A stretch of 64,000 bases of DNA. It comes from Planctomycetota bacterium. Lineage in GTDB: Bacteria; Planctomycetota; UBA8742; UBA2392. Numbering within the stretch: the first letter of the stretch is position 1; the number at the start of each line of letters is the position of its first letter. Below the pieces are notes generated by a model. It was not told where the DNA came from. It ran no database searches and was given only the letters and a program-made list of their open reading frames with translations. Positions 48,222 to 57,045 of this stretch are shown one piece after another. Both the position numbers and the translations under genes were made by a program. The stretch lies in assembly GCA_019636195.1 (NCBI GenBank), contig JAHBYA010000003.1, forward strand, positions 1 through 64,000, given 5' to 3'.

Positions 48222-49724
48222 ATGCGTAATGCGCTTGCCGTTCTTGCCATTGTGTTCTTCTTTGGTTGCTCAGCCGTCGAAGCCGACCGGCACGACTCGC
48301 CGCGTCAAGTCCATGAGATCAGCCGGCACCGGGATAACTCCACCCCGCATGCAACGCAGGCGCGGCGGAACGCAGGCCAGGCGCGCGTTTCGTATCGCGT
48401 GGCCGCTGACCCTGACTTCAAATGGAACGGCCACATGGCCAGCATCTGGTACCCGGACCTTGGCGAATGCGGCGAAGCGCTGGTCAGCGCCAACGCCATC
48501 GGCGACAAGATCACGGCCTTGAAGCTGCAAACCACCGTCAAAGCCGAGTTCAAGCGCAAAGCCAACTGGCCGACCGACAAGATCAGCGACGCGGGCATGA
48601 CCGCGATGATCTATTACTCAGTGACGGAAGACCGGCCTGAGCCGCCGCGCATCGCGCCGATCGTGATCGAGACCGTTGAAGAAGAGCGCGTGAAAGTCAA
48701 GGTAAGCGAAAAGTCCGGATCAAGCATGGTCTCCGCCGGCGGCTGGCAAGCGGCGTTTGCCGAGGCGGGCGTGGAAGTCGAGATCGTCAATCGCCGGACC
48801 GAAACCCGCGTTGAATACCCCGAGTACAAGGTGCGCGGTGAGCTTAAGGGCTGGCACGTCAACATCGCGATTGAGGCTTACTACCTGACCGGCGAAGGCA
48901 GGCGCAAGAAGGTCGGCGCCCCCGCAATGACCGGCATGGCCTATTACCACGCCGAGAAAGCCCCCGGCGACGAACGCATGGCCGAAGTCGCCGGCACGCT
49001 GGTCCAGAAAATGCACAGCGACGGCTGGAACCAGAGCAGCAAGGGGCGCACCGATGAAGAGAAGCTCAAAGTCGTGTATCGCACAGCCGCCGACGCCGAC
49101 TACAAATGGAACGGGCACATGGCCAGCATTCTGTACCCCGACTACGGCGAGTGCGGCAACGAACTGAGCGACCTGGGCGCGATCAGCGACCGCATCATCG
49201 CCATGAACCTGCAACGCGCGGCGCAGGCCCAGTTCAAGAGCAATTCAAACTGGCCCACCAAAGAGCCCGACGAAGCCGGCTTGATAGCCATGATCTACTA
49301 CACCATTGAACAGGACGCGCCGGCGCCGCCGCGGATTGTGCCCGTCGAAGTCACAATCACCGAAGAAGAAAAGGTCACCTACAAGGCCCACAGCAGCTAT
49401 GAAAGTGAAACCGTCAGCCACAGCGGCTGGCAGCGCATGTTCAGTGAAGCCGGCGTCAAGGTGACCGCCGAGAAGAAGAAGACAACCACCGAAAAGCGCG
49501 AAGAGGTGATCTACACCTGTGATGAAGCCCAGCCGCGCGGCTTTCACGTCAGCGTGGCGATTGAGGTCTATTACTTCAAGGGCGAGGGCAAGTGCCGGCG
49601 CGTGGGAAAGTCGGCGCTGCTGGGCATGGCCTACTGGTTTTCGCCCAAGTACCCCAGCGACGGCAAACTGTCGGAAGTCACGACCGAGCTGGTCAAGCGC
49701 ATGGGTAAAGAAGGCCGCAAGTAG
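48222..49724 (+). CDS. lipoprotein with two tandem copies of an unknown domain, 500 aa
   Basis: The N-terminus (MRNALAVLAIVFFFGCS) has a lipobox FFGC. Two halves repeat the same domain: the first starts with VSYRVAADPDFKWNGHMAS, the second with VVYRTAADADYKWNGHMAS. Each ends with a GWHVNIAIEAYYLTGEG or GFHVSVAIEVYYFKGEG block and then a GMAYxxxxK segment. The domain family is not recognised. Internal duplication of about 225 residues is clear by eye. GGAG lies seven bases before the ATG. Confidence 0.82.
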   Translation: MRNALAVLAIVFFFGCSAVEADRHDSPRQVHEISRHRDNSTPHATQARRNAGQARVSYRVAADPDFKWNGHMASIWYPDLGECGEALVSANAIGDKITALKLQTTVKAEFKRKANWPTDKISDAGMTAMIYYSVTEDRPEPPRIAPIVIETVEEERVKVKVSEKSGSSMVSAGGWQAAFAEAGVEVEIVNRRTETRVEYPEYKVRGELKGWHVNIAIEAYYLTGEGRRKKVGAPAMTGMAYYHAEKAPGDERMAEVAGTLVQKMHSDGWNQSSKGRTDEEKLKVVYRTAADADYKWNGHMASILYPDYGECGNELSDLGAISDRIIAMNLQRAAQAQFKSNSNWPTKEPDEAGLIAMIYYTIEQDAPAPPRIVPVEVTITEEEKVTYKAHSSYESETVSHSGWQRMFSEAGVKVTAEKKKTTTEKREEVIYTCDEAQPRGFHVSVAIEVYYFKGEGKCRRVGKSALLGMAYWFSPKYPSDGKLSEVTTELVKRMGKEGRK

Positions 49725-49728
49725 GAGC

Positions 49729-49771
49729 GCAGGCCTCCGGCCTGCACCGGGCGCGGACCTCCGGTCCGCGC
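49729..49771. repeat. two adjacent hairpins with the same TCC loop
   Basis: GCAGGCC-TCC-GGCCTGC at 49729-49745 and GCGCGGACC-TCC-GGTCCGCGC at 49751-49771 lie back-to-back just after the stop at 49724. They look like copies of one small palindromic repeat and may act as a terminator. Confidence 0.55.
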
Positions 49772-49829
49772 CTGTCATTAACAGGATTTCCACGGTCCAT
49801 GCAGGCGCGACCCCTGTCGCCACCCTTGC

Positions 49830-49835
49830 TACACT
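49830..49835 (+). promoter_or_regulatory. extended -10 TACACT close to the helicase start
   Basis: TTGCTACACT ends six bases before the ATG at 49842. It is identical to the element before the PafB-like gene, and no Shine-Dalgarno fits. Confidence 0.45.
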
Positions 49836-49841
49836 TCCGCC

Positions 49842-51866
49842 ATGAGCTTTTCGGACTCCATCCTGGGCCCGGGCGGGCTGATCGCGAACAAGCTGCAAGG
49901 CTACGAGGACCGGCCGCAGCAGCTTGAGATGGCGCGCGCCGTTGAGTTGGCGCTGGCCGGCAACACGCACCTGGTGGTGGAAGCCGGCACCGGCGTCGGC
50001 AAGTCGTTTGCCTATCTTGTGCCTGCAATCCAGCGCGCCGTGTCCGGCAAAGTCGATGACAAGCCGGTCGTGATCAGCACCGGCACCATTGCCCTGCAGG
50101 AGCAGTTGTACGCCAAGGACGTCCCGTTCCTGCGCAGCGTGTGGGGGCAGGAGTTCACGGCTGTGCTGGCCAAGGGGCGCAGCAACTATGTGTCGTTGCG
50201 CAGGCTTGAGCGCGCGCTGAAAGGCGAAGCGGAGGGCGTGCTCGACAGCGACGAAATGCGCGAGCTGAAGCGCATCCGCGACTGGGCCGAGACGACGCCC
50301 GACGGCAGCAAAGCCAGCATGGACTTTGAGCCCAGCAAAGAGCCGTGGCAACTGGTTGTCAGCGACCGCAACAACTGCATGGGCCGCGAGTGCCCCAACT
50401 ACGAGAAAAAGTGTTTTTACCAGGCCGCCAAGCGACGCATTTACAATGCCAACATTCTGGTGGTGAACCACGCGCTGTTGTGCGCCGACCTTGGACTGAA
50501 GGCCGCGGGCGTGAACTACCTGCCGGATTACCGCTACGTCATCATTGACGAAGCACATGACCTCGAACGCTACGCCAGTGAGCACCTGGGGCTGCGCATC
50601 AGTCACGCCGGGCTGAACTGGACGCTTTCACAGGTTTACAATGCACGCCGTAACCGCGGCCTGCTCACGCGCTACGATTTTCTGCGCGGCGCCCACGACG
50701 CGTTGCGGCGCGCCCGCGACGAGGGCGAACGCTTTTTTGTGCTGGTCGAGCGCTGGCTGGCGGACCAGCCGCAGAAGCCGGCGCGCATGCACCGCGCCGA
50801 GCAGTTCCCGCACGAGGCCGCCGACGCGCTGCGGGCGCTGTCGCTGTCGCTGAAAGAGGGGATGCTGCAGGCGCGCAACGAGGAAGACCGGCTTGAGATC
50901 GAGGCGAACGTCAACCGCGTGAGCGGCTACGCCGAGGAGATTGACGCCTTCAATCGCCAGTCGCTGGAAGGGCAGGTATATTGGGTCGAGACAGCGGGCC
51001 GCGACCAGAACGTTGAGCTGCGCGCGGCGCCCGTGCACGTCGGCGCGCTGCTGGACAAGCTGTTGTGGCAGCGCTGCAAGAGTGTGGTGCTGACCAGCGC
51101 CACGCTTGCGACCGGCCCCGACGACTTCAACTACATCCGCGGGCGGCTGGGCGTGCCCGAAGAAGGCGTGCAGCAGTTGCAGGTGGGCAGCCCGTTTGAC
51201 TTCAAGGCGCGCGCGCAGATTGTTGTGCCCGACGTGCCTGAGCCGCCCAAAGGCGGCGGCAAGGCTGAAGACTACGACAGGCGCATCAACGAAGAAGTCG
51301 TGGCCGCGATCAAACGCAGCCGCGGTGGAACATTCGTGCTGTTCACGAGCTTCGCCCAGATGCGCAAGGTGCATGAGGCTGTGCGCAACGAGCTTGAGTT
51401 CCAGGGGTACACGCTGCTGCGCCAGGGCGAATCCCTGGGGCGCGGAAAAATGCTCGAGCGCTTTCGCTCGGGCACCAAGATGGTGCTGTTCGGCGTGGAG
51501 ACGTTCTGGCAGGGCGTTGACGTGCCCGGCGAGGCGCTGACCACGGTGATTCTGGTGCGTCTGCCGTTTCCCGTGCCCAGCGACCCGCTGGTGGCCGCGC
51601 GCATGGAAGAAGTGGAGGCTGCCGGCGGCAGCGACTTCAACGACTACATGGTGCCGGAGGCGACGATCAAGCTGCGCCAGGGGTTCGGGCGGCTGATCCG
51701 GCGCAAAGACGATTTCGGGACTGTCGTGATCCTGGACAGCCGCGTGGTGCGCAAGCCTTACGGCAAGAAGATCCTGCGCAGCCTGCCGGAGTGCCCGGTT
51801 CATGACGGCAAGGGCAACGCGCCGGGTGCGCGCAAAGCCGTGCCCGCCAATCCGTTTGAGCTGTAA
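49842..51866 (+). CDS. dinG: DinG-family ATP-dependent DNA helicase
   Basis: A 674-residue superfamily 2 helicase of the XPD/DinG group, acting in DNA repair and replication-fork processing. Walker A is EAGTGVGKSFAY, and motif II is DEAH in VIIDEAHDLER. The late motifs include VLTSATLATGP, FVLFTSFAQM and QGFGRLIRRKDD. The iron-sulfur region has three of the usual cysteines (CMGRECPNYEKKC), but the first ligand position, normally in a GRxNYxC segment, is serine (GRSNYVSLRRL). The cluster may therefore be altered or absent. It ends at a bidirectional terminator. Confidence 0.9.
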   Translation: MSFSDSILGPGGLIANKLQGYEDRPQQLEMARAVELALAGNTHLVVEAGTGVGKSFAYLVPAIQRAVSGKVDDKPVVISTGTIALQEQLYAKDVPFLRSVWGQEFTAVLAKGRSNYVSLRRLERALKGEAEGVLDSDEMRELKRIRDWAETTPDGSKASMDFEPSKEPWQLVVSDRNNCMGRECPNYEKKCFYQAAKRRIYNANILVVNHALLCADLGLKAAGVNYLPDYRYVIIDEAHDLERYASEHLGLRISHAGLNWTLSQVYNARRNRGLLTRYDFLRGAHDALRRARDEGERFFVLVERWLADQPQKPARMHRAEQFPHEAADALRALSLSLKEGMLQARNEEDRLEIEANVNRVSGYAEEIDAFNRQSLEGQVYWVETAGRDQNVELRAAPVHVGALLDKLLWQRCKSVVLTSATLATGPDDFNYIRGRLGVPEEGVQQLQVGSPFDFKARAQIVVPDVPEPPKGGGKAEDYDRRINEEVVAAIKRSRGGTFVLFTSFAQMRKVHEAVRNELEFQGYTLLRQGESLGRGKMLERFRSGTKMVLFGVETFWQGVDVPGEALTTVILVRLPFPVPSDPLVAARMEEVEAAGGSDFNDYMVPEATIKLRQGFGRLIRRKDDFGTVVILDSRVVRKPYGKKILRSLPECPVHDGKGNAPGARKAVPANPFEL

Positions 51867-51871
51867 GCAAG

Positions 51872-51897
51872 ACGGCGGGGGCTTGGGCCCCCGCCGT
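51872..51897. terminator. bidirectional terminator
   Basis: An 11-bp perfect stem (ACGGCGGGGGC with GCCCCCGCCGT) and TTGG loop, followed by TT. It separates the convergent helicase and EF-hand genes. Confidence 0.8.
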
Positions 51898-51908
51898 TTG
51901 CGCTTGCG

Positions 51909-52832
51909 CTACTTGCCTTCCTTGTCAGGCGTGGGCGGCTTGCCGTCGGAGTCATCGTCGGGTGCGGGCATGTCTTCGGTCATGGCCTGGGCCAGTTCGT
52001 CGCCGGTAACTTTGCCGTCGCCGTTCTTGTCGATCTTCTTGAACTCTTCTTCGGTGGGCGGGTTCTTGGCGGCCTTGAGTTCTTCCATTGTCAAAGCCTT
52101 GTCGCCGTCTTTGTCGTACAGGCTGAAGTACGTTTCAGCCATGTAGGAGCCGAAACGCTTGATGTTTTCCTTGGAAAGCAGGTAGCCCGCTTCGCCCTTT
52201 ACCATCTTCTCGGCGTAGGACTTGTTTTCTTCGCGCGTCAGGGTGCCGTCGTTGTTGGCGTCACGGCACAGCAGCGTGTAGCCGACCATGTAAAAGTTCT
52301 GGACATCCAGCAGCTTCTCCAGTTTATCGGCGTCGTCGCCCGCGATCTTCTTGTACCGCTGCAGCTCAGCCAGCGCGGCCTTTTGCAGCTCGTCGATGGA
52401 GAGTTTGCCGTCCTTGTTGCCGTCAAAGCGCAGCATGTCATCGAACTCGACGTCTTCCTGGTCGATGTGGTCTTTCTCTGTGATTTCGAGGCCCTCGGGA
52501 ATGTTCTTGATGTACTCGTCTTTGGTCAGCACACGGTTCTTGTCTTCGTCGCGGAACAGGAACTCGAACAGGAACAGGCGCTCGCTGATCCACTTGTCCG
52601 CTTCCGCGATCTTCTTTTCGTCCAGCGACTCCTTGGCTTCGCGCATGCGCTTGTTGGAGTCGTGGTGCACCTTCTTCATTTCCTCGAAGGTGACTTTGCC
52701 GTCGCCGTCGAGGTCGGTGTTCTTGAACTTCACTTCGCGTGACACGCCTTCAGGTTCGGCGGGTTCTTCCTGGGCCGCCACGGGCCCAGCCAGCAACGCC
52801 GCGCACAACGCAAACAGATACGTGAATTTCAT
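51909..52832 (-). CDS. exported EF-hand protein, 307 aa
   Basis: The signal peptide MKFTYLFALCAALLAGPVAAQ fixes the start at 52832 (GGGAG six bases upstream); the longer frame upstream is unrelated. Six EF-hand-like loops are visible, for example DLDGDGKVTFEE, DGNKDGKLSIDE, DANNDGTLTREE, DKDGDKALTMEE and DKNGDGKVTGDE. This suggests calcium binding in the periplasm or outside the cell. The C-terminus is a Pro/Asp-rich tail. It resembles the EF-hand protein at 57155-58036 in style but not closely in sequence. Confidence 0.9.
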   Translation of the reverse strand: MKFTYLFALCAALLAGPVAAQEEPAEPEGVSREVKFKNTDLDGDGKVTFEEMKKVHHDSNKRMREAKESLDEKKIAEADKWISERLFLFEFLFRDEDKNRVLTKDEYIKNIPEGLEITEKDHIDQEDVEFDDMLRFDGNKDGKLSIDELQKAALAELQRYKKIAGDDADKLEKLLDVQNFYMVGYTLLCRDANNDGTLTREENKSYAEKMVKGEAGYLLSKENIKRFGSYMAETYFSLYDKDGDKALTMEELKAAKNPPTEEEFKKIDKNGDGKVTGDELAQAMTEDMPAPDDDSDGKPPTPDKEGK

Positions 52833-53012
52833 GCTGTCTCCCTTTCCAGAGCAACCGCTCCAGAGCATCAAGCGACCACACTGATTGGACGCAATTTCTT
52901 GCCACGAAGGTCCCGGCTGGGGCACATCATGACATTGACAAGGGTGCGGGCAAACTAGGCGACACACAGCCGCGGCCCTTGCAAAGTCGTACACGCCGAT
53001 CCCTTGCCGCAG

Positions 53013-53018
53013 TATGCT
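53013..53018 (+). promoter_or_regulatory. -10-like TATGCT six bases before a GTG start
   Basis: TATGCT ends six bases before the GTG at 53025, the same spacing seen at the helicase gene. No Shine-Dalgarno fits between them. Confidence 0.35.
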
Positions 53019-53024
53019 GCGCGC

Positions 53025-54515
53025 GTGACCGCGATCGACGCTGAAGGGGCATACCTTTTCCGGCATGCGCTGTTGCGGGATGCCGCGCTGCAACTGCACA
53101 TGCCCGACGAGCGTGCGGGGCTGCACGCATTGGCGCTGGAACTATCCGAGACGCTGCTGCAAGAACTGCCCGCTGATTACCGCGCTGCATGGGCAGCAGA
53201 TCTGGCTGACCACGCACGCCACGCTGCCCACGGGCTTGCCGGCACTGACCTTGAGCTCTTGCAGCGCAAAGAAGCCCTGTGGTTGCGCGAGGCGGCAGCC
53301 GCCGCCAAAGCCAGGCATGGCCAGGCAGAGGCTGCCCGTTGCCTTGAACGCGCGATCGAAGTTGGCCGGCTGCAACAGGCCGAACTGGAGTCGGCGTACC
53401 ACGAACTTGCGACACTGCTGCTTGGTACCAGCCGCTACGAAGCGGCGGGACAAGTCCTGGACAAGGCCCTGCAAAACGCCAGTCACGCCGCGCGCGACCA
53501 ATTGCGACTGCTGCGGGCCAAGGCGCACTTCAACCTGATGCAGTTTGATCAGGCCGTAGCGCTGCTTGAGCTGCTAATCCATGACGCGTCACGCCGGGGC
53601 GATGCTCGAGCGGTTTCGCAGGCGCTTGGCGCGTTGGGCGTGTCGTACTCCATGCGTGGCCGCCACGCCGACGCCGTACGGCATTATGATGCGGCTGTGC
53701 AGGCCGCCGAGCAGCTTGGCGACAGCGCCCTGATTGCCAGCGCGCTGGCCAACCGCAGTGACAGCCTATACCGCATGGGCCGATTTGCAGAGGCGCGCGA
53801 GCAGCTTGAGCGCGCGCTTCCGACGCTTCGGGAAGGCACCGACAGCATGCAGGCGCTTTCGGCGATCGCGCGCCACGCGATCATCCTGGACGACCTCGGG
53901 CTTAAGTCCGAGGCGGAGCGTGCGTCGGGCGAGGCCGAGCATCTGGCGCGCCGGTGCGGCAATCTGCGGATGATTGCGATCCTTCTAGGCAACCGCGGAA
54001 ATTCGGAATACGAGGCTCTGCGCCCGCACGCGGCACTGAGGCTGTACGCCGAAGCCGAAGCAATCAACCGCGAGATCGGCCACCAGTTGGGCGTGCTGGC
54101 CAACATCACCAACCGCGGCGGGGCATGCCGCATGCTCGGCGACCTAGAAGGCGCGTTGCGCTGTGCCAACGAGGGTATCGCGATGGCGAGGCGTCTGGGC
54201 CAGCGCGAGCTGTTGGCGACGAATCTCTCCAAACGCGCCATGGTGCTGCTGGACCGGGACGAGCACGAATCTGCGCTGGCGGCGGTGCGTGAAGCGGAAG
54301 AGATCATGGATGCCGCGGGGCTGTCGATGGGATTTGAGCGCCTTGGCGTTACGGCTGTGCACGGGGATGCACTGTTCCGGCTTGGCGACGCTGACGGCGC
54401 CGGGCGCTGCGCAGCGCGCTTCCGTGAAGTAGTGAAGTCTATGCAGGTGGGGCCGGACCACCACAACCCGGCCGTGCGCGAGGCATTCGAGCGCGTGCAG
54501 CGAATCGGCCTATGA
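53025..54515 (+). CDS. TPR protein resembling the C-terminal part of a STAND-type ATPase
   Basis: A product of about 496 residues made mostly of TPR-like helical pairs (for example AVRHYDAAVQAAEQLGDSAL, then ALANRSDSLYRMGRFAEAREQLERAL). It opens with YLFRHALLRDAALQLHMPDE, a hallmark found at the end of the ATPase domain of MalT/adenylate-cyclase-type STAND proteins, but the ATPase part is missing. Only 192 bases separate it from the divergent EF-hand gene, so there is no room for that domain. It is either a truncated relic or a genuine stand-alone solenoid. TTG at 53004 is an alternative start. The 3' end overlaps the thioesterase gene by six bases. Confidence 0.75.
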   Translation: MTAIDAEGAYLFRHALLRDAALQLHMPDERAGLHALALELSETLLQELPADYRAAWAADLADHARHAAHGLAGTDLELLQRKEALWLREAAAAAKARHGQAEAARCLERAIEVGRLQQAELESAYHELATLLLGTSRYEAAGQVLDKALQNASHAARDQLRLLRAKAHFNLMQFDQAVALLELLIHDASRRGDARAVSQALGALGVSYSMRGRHADAVRHYDAAVQAAEQLGDSALIASALANRSDSLYRMGRFAEAREQLERALPTLREGTDSMQALSAIARHAIILDDLGLKSEAERASGEAEHLARRCGNLRMIAILLGNRGNSEYEALRPHAALRLYAEAEAINREIGHQLGVLANITNRGGACRMLGDLEGALRCANEGIAMARRLGQRELLATNLSKRAMVLLDRDEHESALAAVREAEEIMDAAGLSMGFERLGVTAVHGDALFRLGDADGAGRCAARFREVVKSMQVGPDHHNPAVREAFERVQRIGL

Positions 54516-54998
54516 CTTGCGGGCGGTGCGGGTGGCTGACTTGCCGGCCTTTCTGGCCTCGTACCGTTTGTGAGCCTCGGCGTTCAGGCGCCGGTCCTGT
54601 TCGGTTTCCAGCTCGACTTGCGGCACGGGGATCGGCCTGCCGTCTGCGTCCACTGCCACAAAGCTGAAAAATGCCTCGCACACCAGCTCGCGGTTGCCCG
54701 TGTTCGGTTCTTCAGCAAACGCGCTGACGTAAATCTCCATGCTGGTGCGGGCCGTGAAGTGCACGCGCGCCGTCATATCCAGGATGTAGCCGTGGCGCAC
54801 CGGCGCCAGAAAATCCACTTTGTCAATGCTGACCGTCACGCAGTCCAGCCGCGAGTGCCGCAGCGCTGCCATCGCCGCCACGCGGTCGGCAAGCGCCAGC
54901 AACTGTCCGCCGAACAGGGTGCCGTGGCGGTTGAGGTCCTGCGGCGCGACGATCCATGTCAGGCGGCTTTCGCTTTCGGAGGCTTTCTTGGGTTGCAT
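54510..54998 (-). CDS. acyl-CoA thioesterase, hotdog fold
   Basis: A 162-residue hotdog thioesterase of the YciA/BFIT-like group, hydrolysing acyl-CoA. The family motif is DLNRHGTLFGGQLLALADRVA, with Asn, Gly-Gly and the conserved Asp; the later VDFLAPVRHG and GRPIPVPQV blocks also fit. The C-terminus is Lys/Arg-rich. It is convergent with the TPR gene. Confidence 0.9.
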   Translation of the reverse strand: MQPKKASESESRLTWIVAPQDLNRHGTLFGGQLLALADRVAAMAALRHSRLDCVTVSIDKVDFLAPVRHGYILDMTARVHFTARTSMEIYVSAFAEEPNTGNRELVCEAFFSFVAVDADGRPIPVPQVELETEQDRRLNAEAHKRYEARKAGKSATRTARKS

Positions 54999-55038
54999 CA
55001 GTCGTTTCCTTCCCGCTTGCTGATATCGAGTTCGGGCA

Positions 55039-55044
55039 TAAAGA
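55039..55044 (+). promoter_or_regulatory. -10-like TAAAGA near the YkgJ-type gene start
   Basis: TAAAGA ends seven bases before the ATG at 55052. TTGCTG at 55017-55022 gives a -35 at 16-base spacing, and no Shine-Dalgarno is visible. Confidence 0.4.
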
Positions 55045-55051
55045 TAGCGCC

Positions 55052-55663
55052 ATGGCCGACCAAACGCACCCGCTGATTGAACAGCTCAAGCAAGTGTGCG
55101 CGCAAGCCGACGCCGAGTTCGAACGCGGCCGCCGCGTGCACGGCGCGCGAATACTTTGCGCCGCCGGTTGCAGCTCGTGCTGTTCGCAGATCTTCCAGAT
55201 CACGGAAGTGGAAGCCGCCCGCATTTCACAGCACGTGGCAACCCTGCCTGAAGCGGAGCGCGCGGCGCTGCAGGCCCGCGCCCGCGAAAACCTGCGCCGC
55301 CGCAACTGGCTGTTCAATGATAACGAACGCTGGGGGGACTCACTGGCCAGCGGCGGCAACCCCTGCCCCGCGCTGACATCCAAGGGCGCATGCGGCATGT
55401 ACGACGCGCGGCCCATCATGTGCCGCAAGTTCGGTGTGCCGATTTTCAATCCCGACAAGCCGGCCAGCGTCATGGCCTGCGAGCTGAATTTCAAGCCGGG
55501 CGACGAGATCGAAGACGCCGAACTTGTTGAACAGCAGACCGCCCTGTACCGCGCGCAGCAGGACCTGCAAGCGGACTGGAACGGCATGCGCGGCGGCCGC
55601 GACGACAAGCCCTGGAGCATTGCCCGCGCGATTGTTGAAGACGCCACCAAGTTCCTGCCCTGA
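55052..55663 (+). CDS. YkgJ-family cysteine cluster protein
   Basis: A 203-residue protein with the CxxCC-type metal cluster of the YkgJ (UPF0153) family. Cysteines appear as CAAGCSSCCSQ near residue 35, then NPCPALTSKGACGMYDARPIMCRKFG, written here in parts, and a later Cys in MACEL. The family probably binds zinc or iron, with no established reaction. The ATG at 55052 gives a family-like start. The next gene begins six bases after its stop. Confidence 0.85.
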   Translation: MADQTHPLIEQLKQVCAQADAEFERGRRVHGARILCAAGCSSCCSQIFQITEVEAARISQHVATLPEAERAALQARARENLRRRNWLFNDNERWGDSLASGGNPCPALTSKGACGMYDARPIMCRKFGVPIFNPDKPASVMACELNFKPGDEIEDAELVEQQTALYRAQQDLQADWNGMRGGRDDKPWSIARAIVEDATKFLP

Positions 55664-55669
55664 GGCCGC

Positions 55670-56953
55670 ATGGCACGCGTGATTCATCTGCGCTGCGACC
55701 GCTGCGGCGCGCCCACCGACGGCGCGGCGTTGTGGGTGTACTGCGCAAGCTGCGGCGCGCTGGCTGCCTTCAACTTTACCGCCTACACCGAGTCGCCCGA
55801 GTTTCTGGACTTCCAGCGGCAAGCCATGCTCGACCCGCAGGGCTACATGCGGCGCTGGGAGCATCACAACGCAGAGCTTGAGCGTGCCGCGACGCTGCAT
55901 GCCGACTCGCCCGCGGCTGCATTGAAAATCGCCGCCGAGCAAGCCGAGTTCATACTTTCCAGCACGCCATGGGTGTTTCCGCCGGCATCGCTGGCAGACC
56001 CGGCACGACGCACCGCGTACCGCGAGTGGCTGGGCTTTGAGCTGCTGCACCATCGCCTGCCCGGCGAGATTCGCGATCTGTACGCGCGTTTGAACGAAGC
56101 GACTGCAGCAATCGGCTTCGGCGCCAACGAGAATCCGCTGCCGGCCTTCAACGAAATGCTGGCCGTGATGCGTGACCTGCTGCAGACGCGTCAGCGGCTG
56201 GGCTCGCCGCCTGATCCTGACGGTTTGTCGCTTAAGGGGCGCCTGCGCCTGAACGCGGCAGTCATGGTTGCTTCGTACATGCGGCTGGTTTCGCCCGAGT
56301 TGCAGTCGCAAGTGCTCGTCGCGATCTACGGCGAGCAACCGCAAAGCCTGCCCGGCCAAGACTACGGTGTTTACTTTGACTGGGAGTGCCCGCAATGCGG
56401 CCTTTTTTCGCCGCAGGCGGTCGGCACGGACCGGATGACCTGCCCCGGCTGTTACTGCGCGCGCGACTTCGGCCCGCCGCACGAGCAAGGCGCAATCAGC
56501 GCCGTGTGCCACGGGTGCGGCGCGCGAGTAGAGCTGGCCGAGCGGCAAATGCTGGCGCAATGCGCGTACTGCACGTCACAGGTCCAGCGCTATGTGCGCG
56601 CAGGCGACGCGCACCGCACGCTGGTCGCGGAGATGAAGGCAAAGTACGCCGCCGAGTACGGCTATAACCTTGCCGAAGTCAACGCCGAGACCAACGGCTT
56701 TGGCGTAAGCGCCGACAACCGCGAGCAGCGCCTGCGCGAGGGGCTGGTGCGCATTGCCCAGTGGTACCACCAGTTTCTGACGCCCGCGCGCTATCTGGGG
56801 TACGCCCGCGCCAGTCGCCCAGCCGACCTGCAAGCCCTGTTGCATGAAACGCTGGAGTACGCTGAACGCGAGGGCCCGCCTGAGGCGGCGGGTCTTGTGC
56901 GCAAGGCAATTGAGCGCGCCGGGCCTGCCGGTTCGGCCAGTGAAGGAAACTGA
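55670..56953 (+). CDS. zinc-ribbon protein of unknown function, 427 aa
   Basis: The N-terminus carries a zinc ribbon (LRCDRCGAP then VYCASCGALA). A helical middle region of about 200 residues follows, then two further ribbon-like Cys clusters (ECPQCGLFS with MTCPGCYC; AVCHGCGAR with AQCAYCTSQ) at about 238-305. The C-terminal part is helical. The layout suggests a structural or nucleic-acid-contacting role; no enzyme motif is recognised. It is probably co-expressed with the YkgJ-type gene just upstream. Confidence 0.82.
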   Translation: MARVIHLRCDRCGAPTDGAALWVYCASCGALAAFNFTAYTESPEFLDFQRQAMLDPQGYMRRWEHHNAELERAATLHADSPAAALKIAAEQAEFILSSTPWVFPPASLADPARRTAYREWLGFELLHHRLPGEIRDLYARLNEATAAIGFGANENPLPAFNEMLAVMRDLLQTRQRLGSPPDPDGLSLKGRLRLNAAVMVASYMRLVSPELQSQVLVAIYGEQPQSLPGQDYGVYFDWECPQCGLFSPQAVGTDRMTCPGCYCARDFGPPHEQGAISAVCHGCGARVELAERQMLAQCAYCTSQVQRYVRAGDAHRTLVAEMKAKYAAEYGYNLAEVNAETNGFGVSADNREQRLREGLVRIAQWYHQFLTPARYLGYARASRPADLQALLHETLEYAEREGPPEAAGLVRKAIERAGPAGSASEGN

Positions 56954-56994
56954 AACCGGTGGCCATTCAATAGCGCTTCACGGTGAAACAAGAG

Positions 56995-57014
56995 CCCCGG
57001 CTGGAAAGCCGGGG
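56995..57014 (+). terminator. hairpin after the zinc-ribbon gene
   Basis: An 8-bp perfect stem (CCCCGGCT with AGCCGGGG) and GGAA loop, 41 bases past the stop at 56953. Confidence 0.6.
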
Positions 57015-57045
57015 GCGCCGCGAAGGGGCACAGTGTGTTGCGCTT

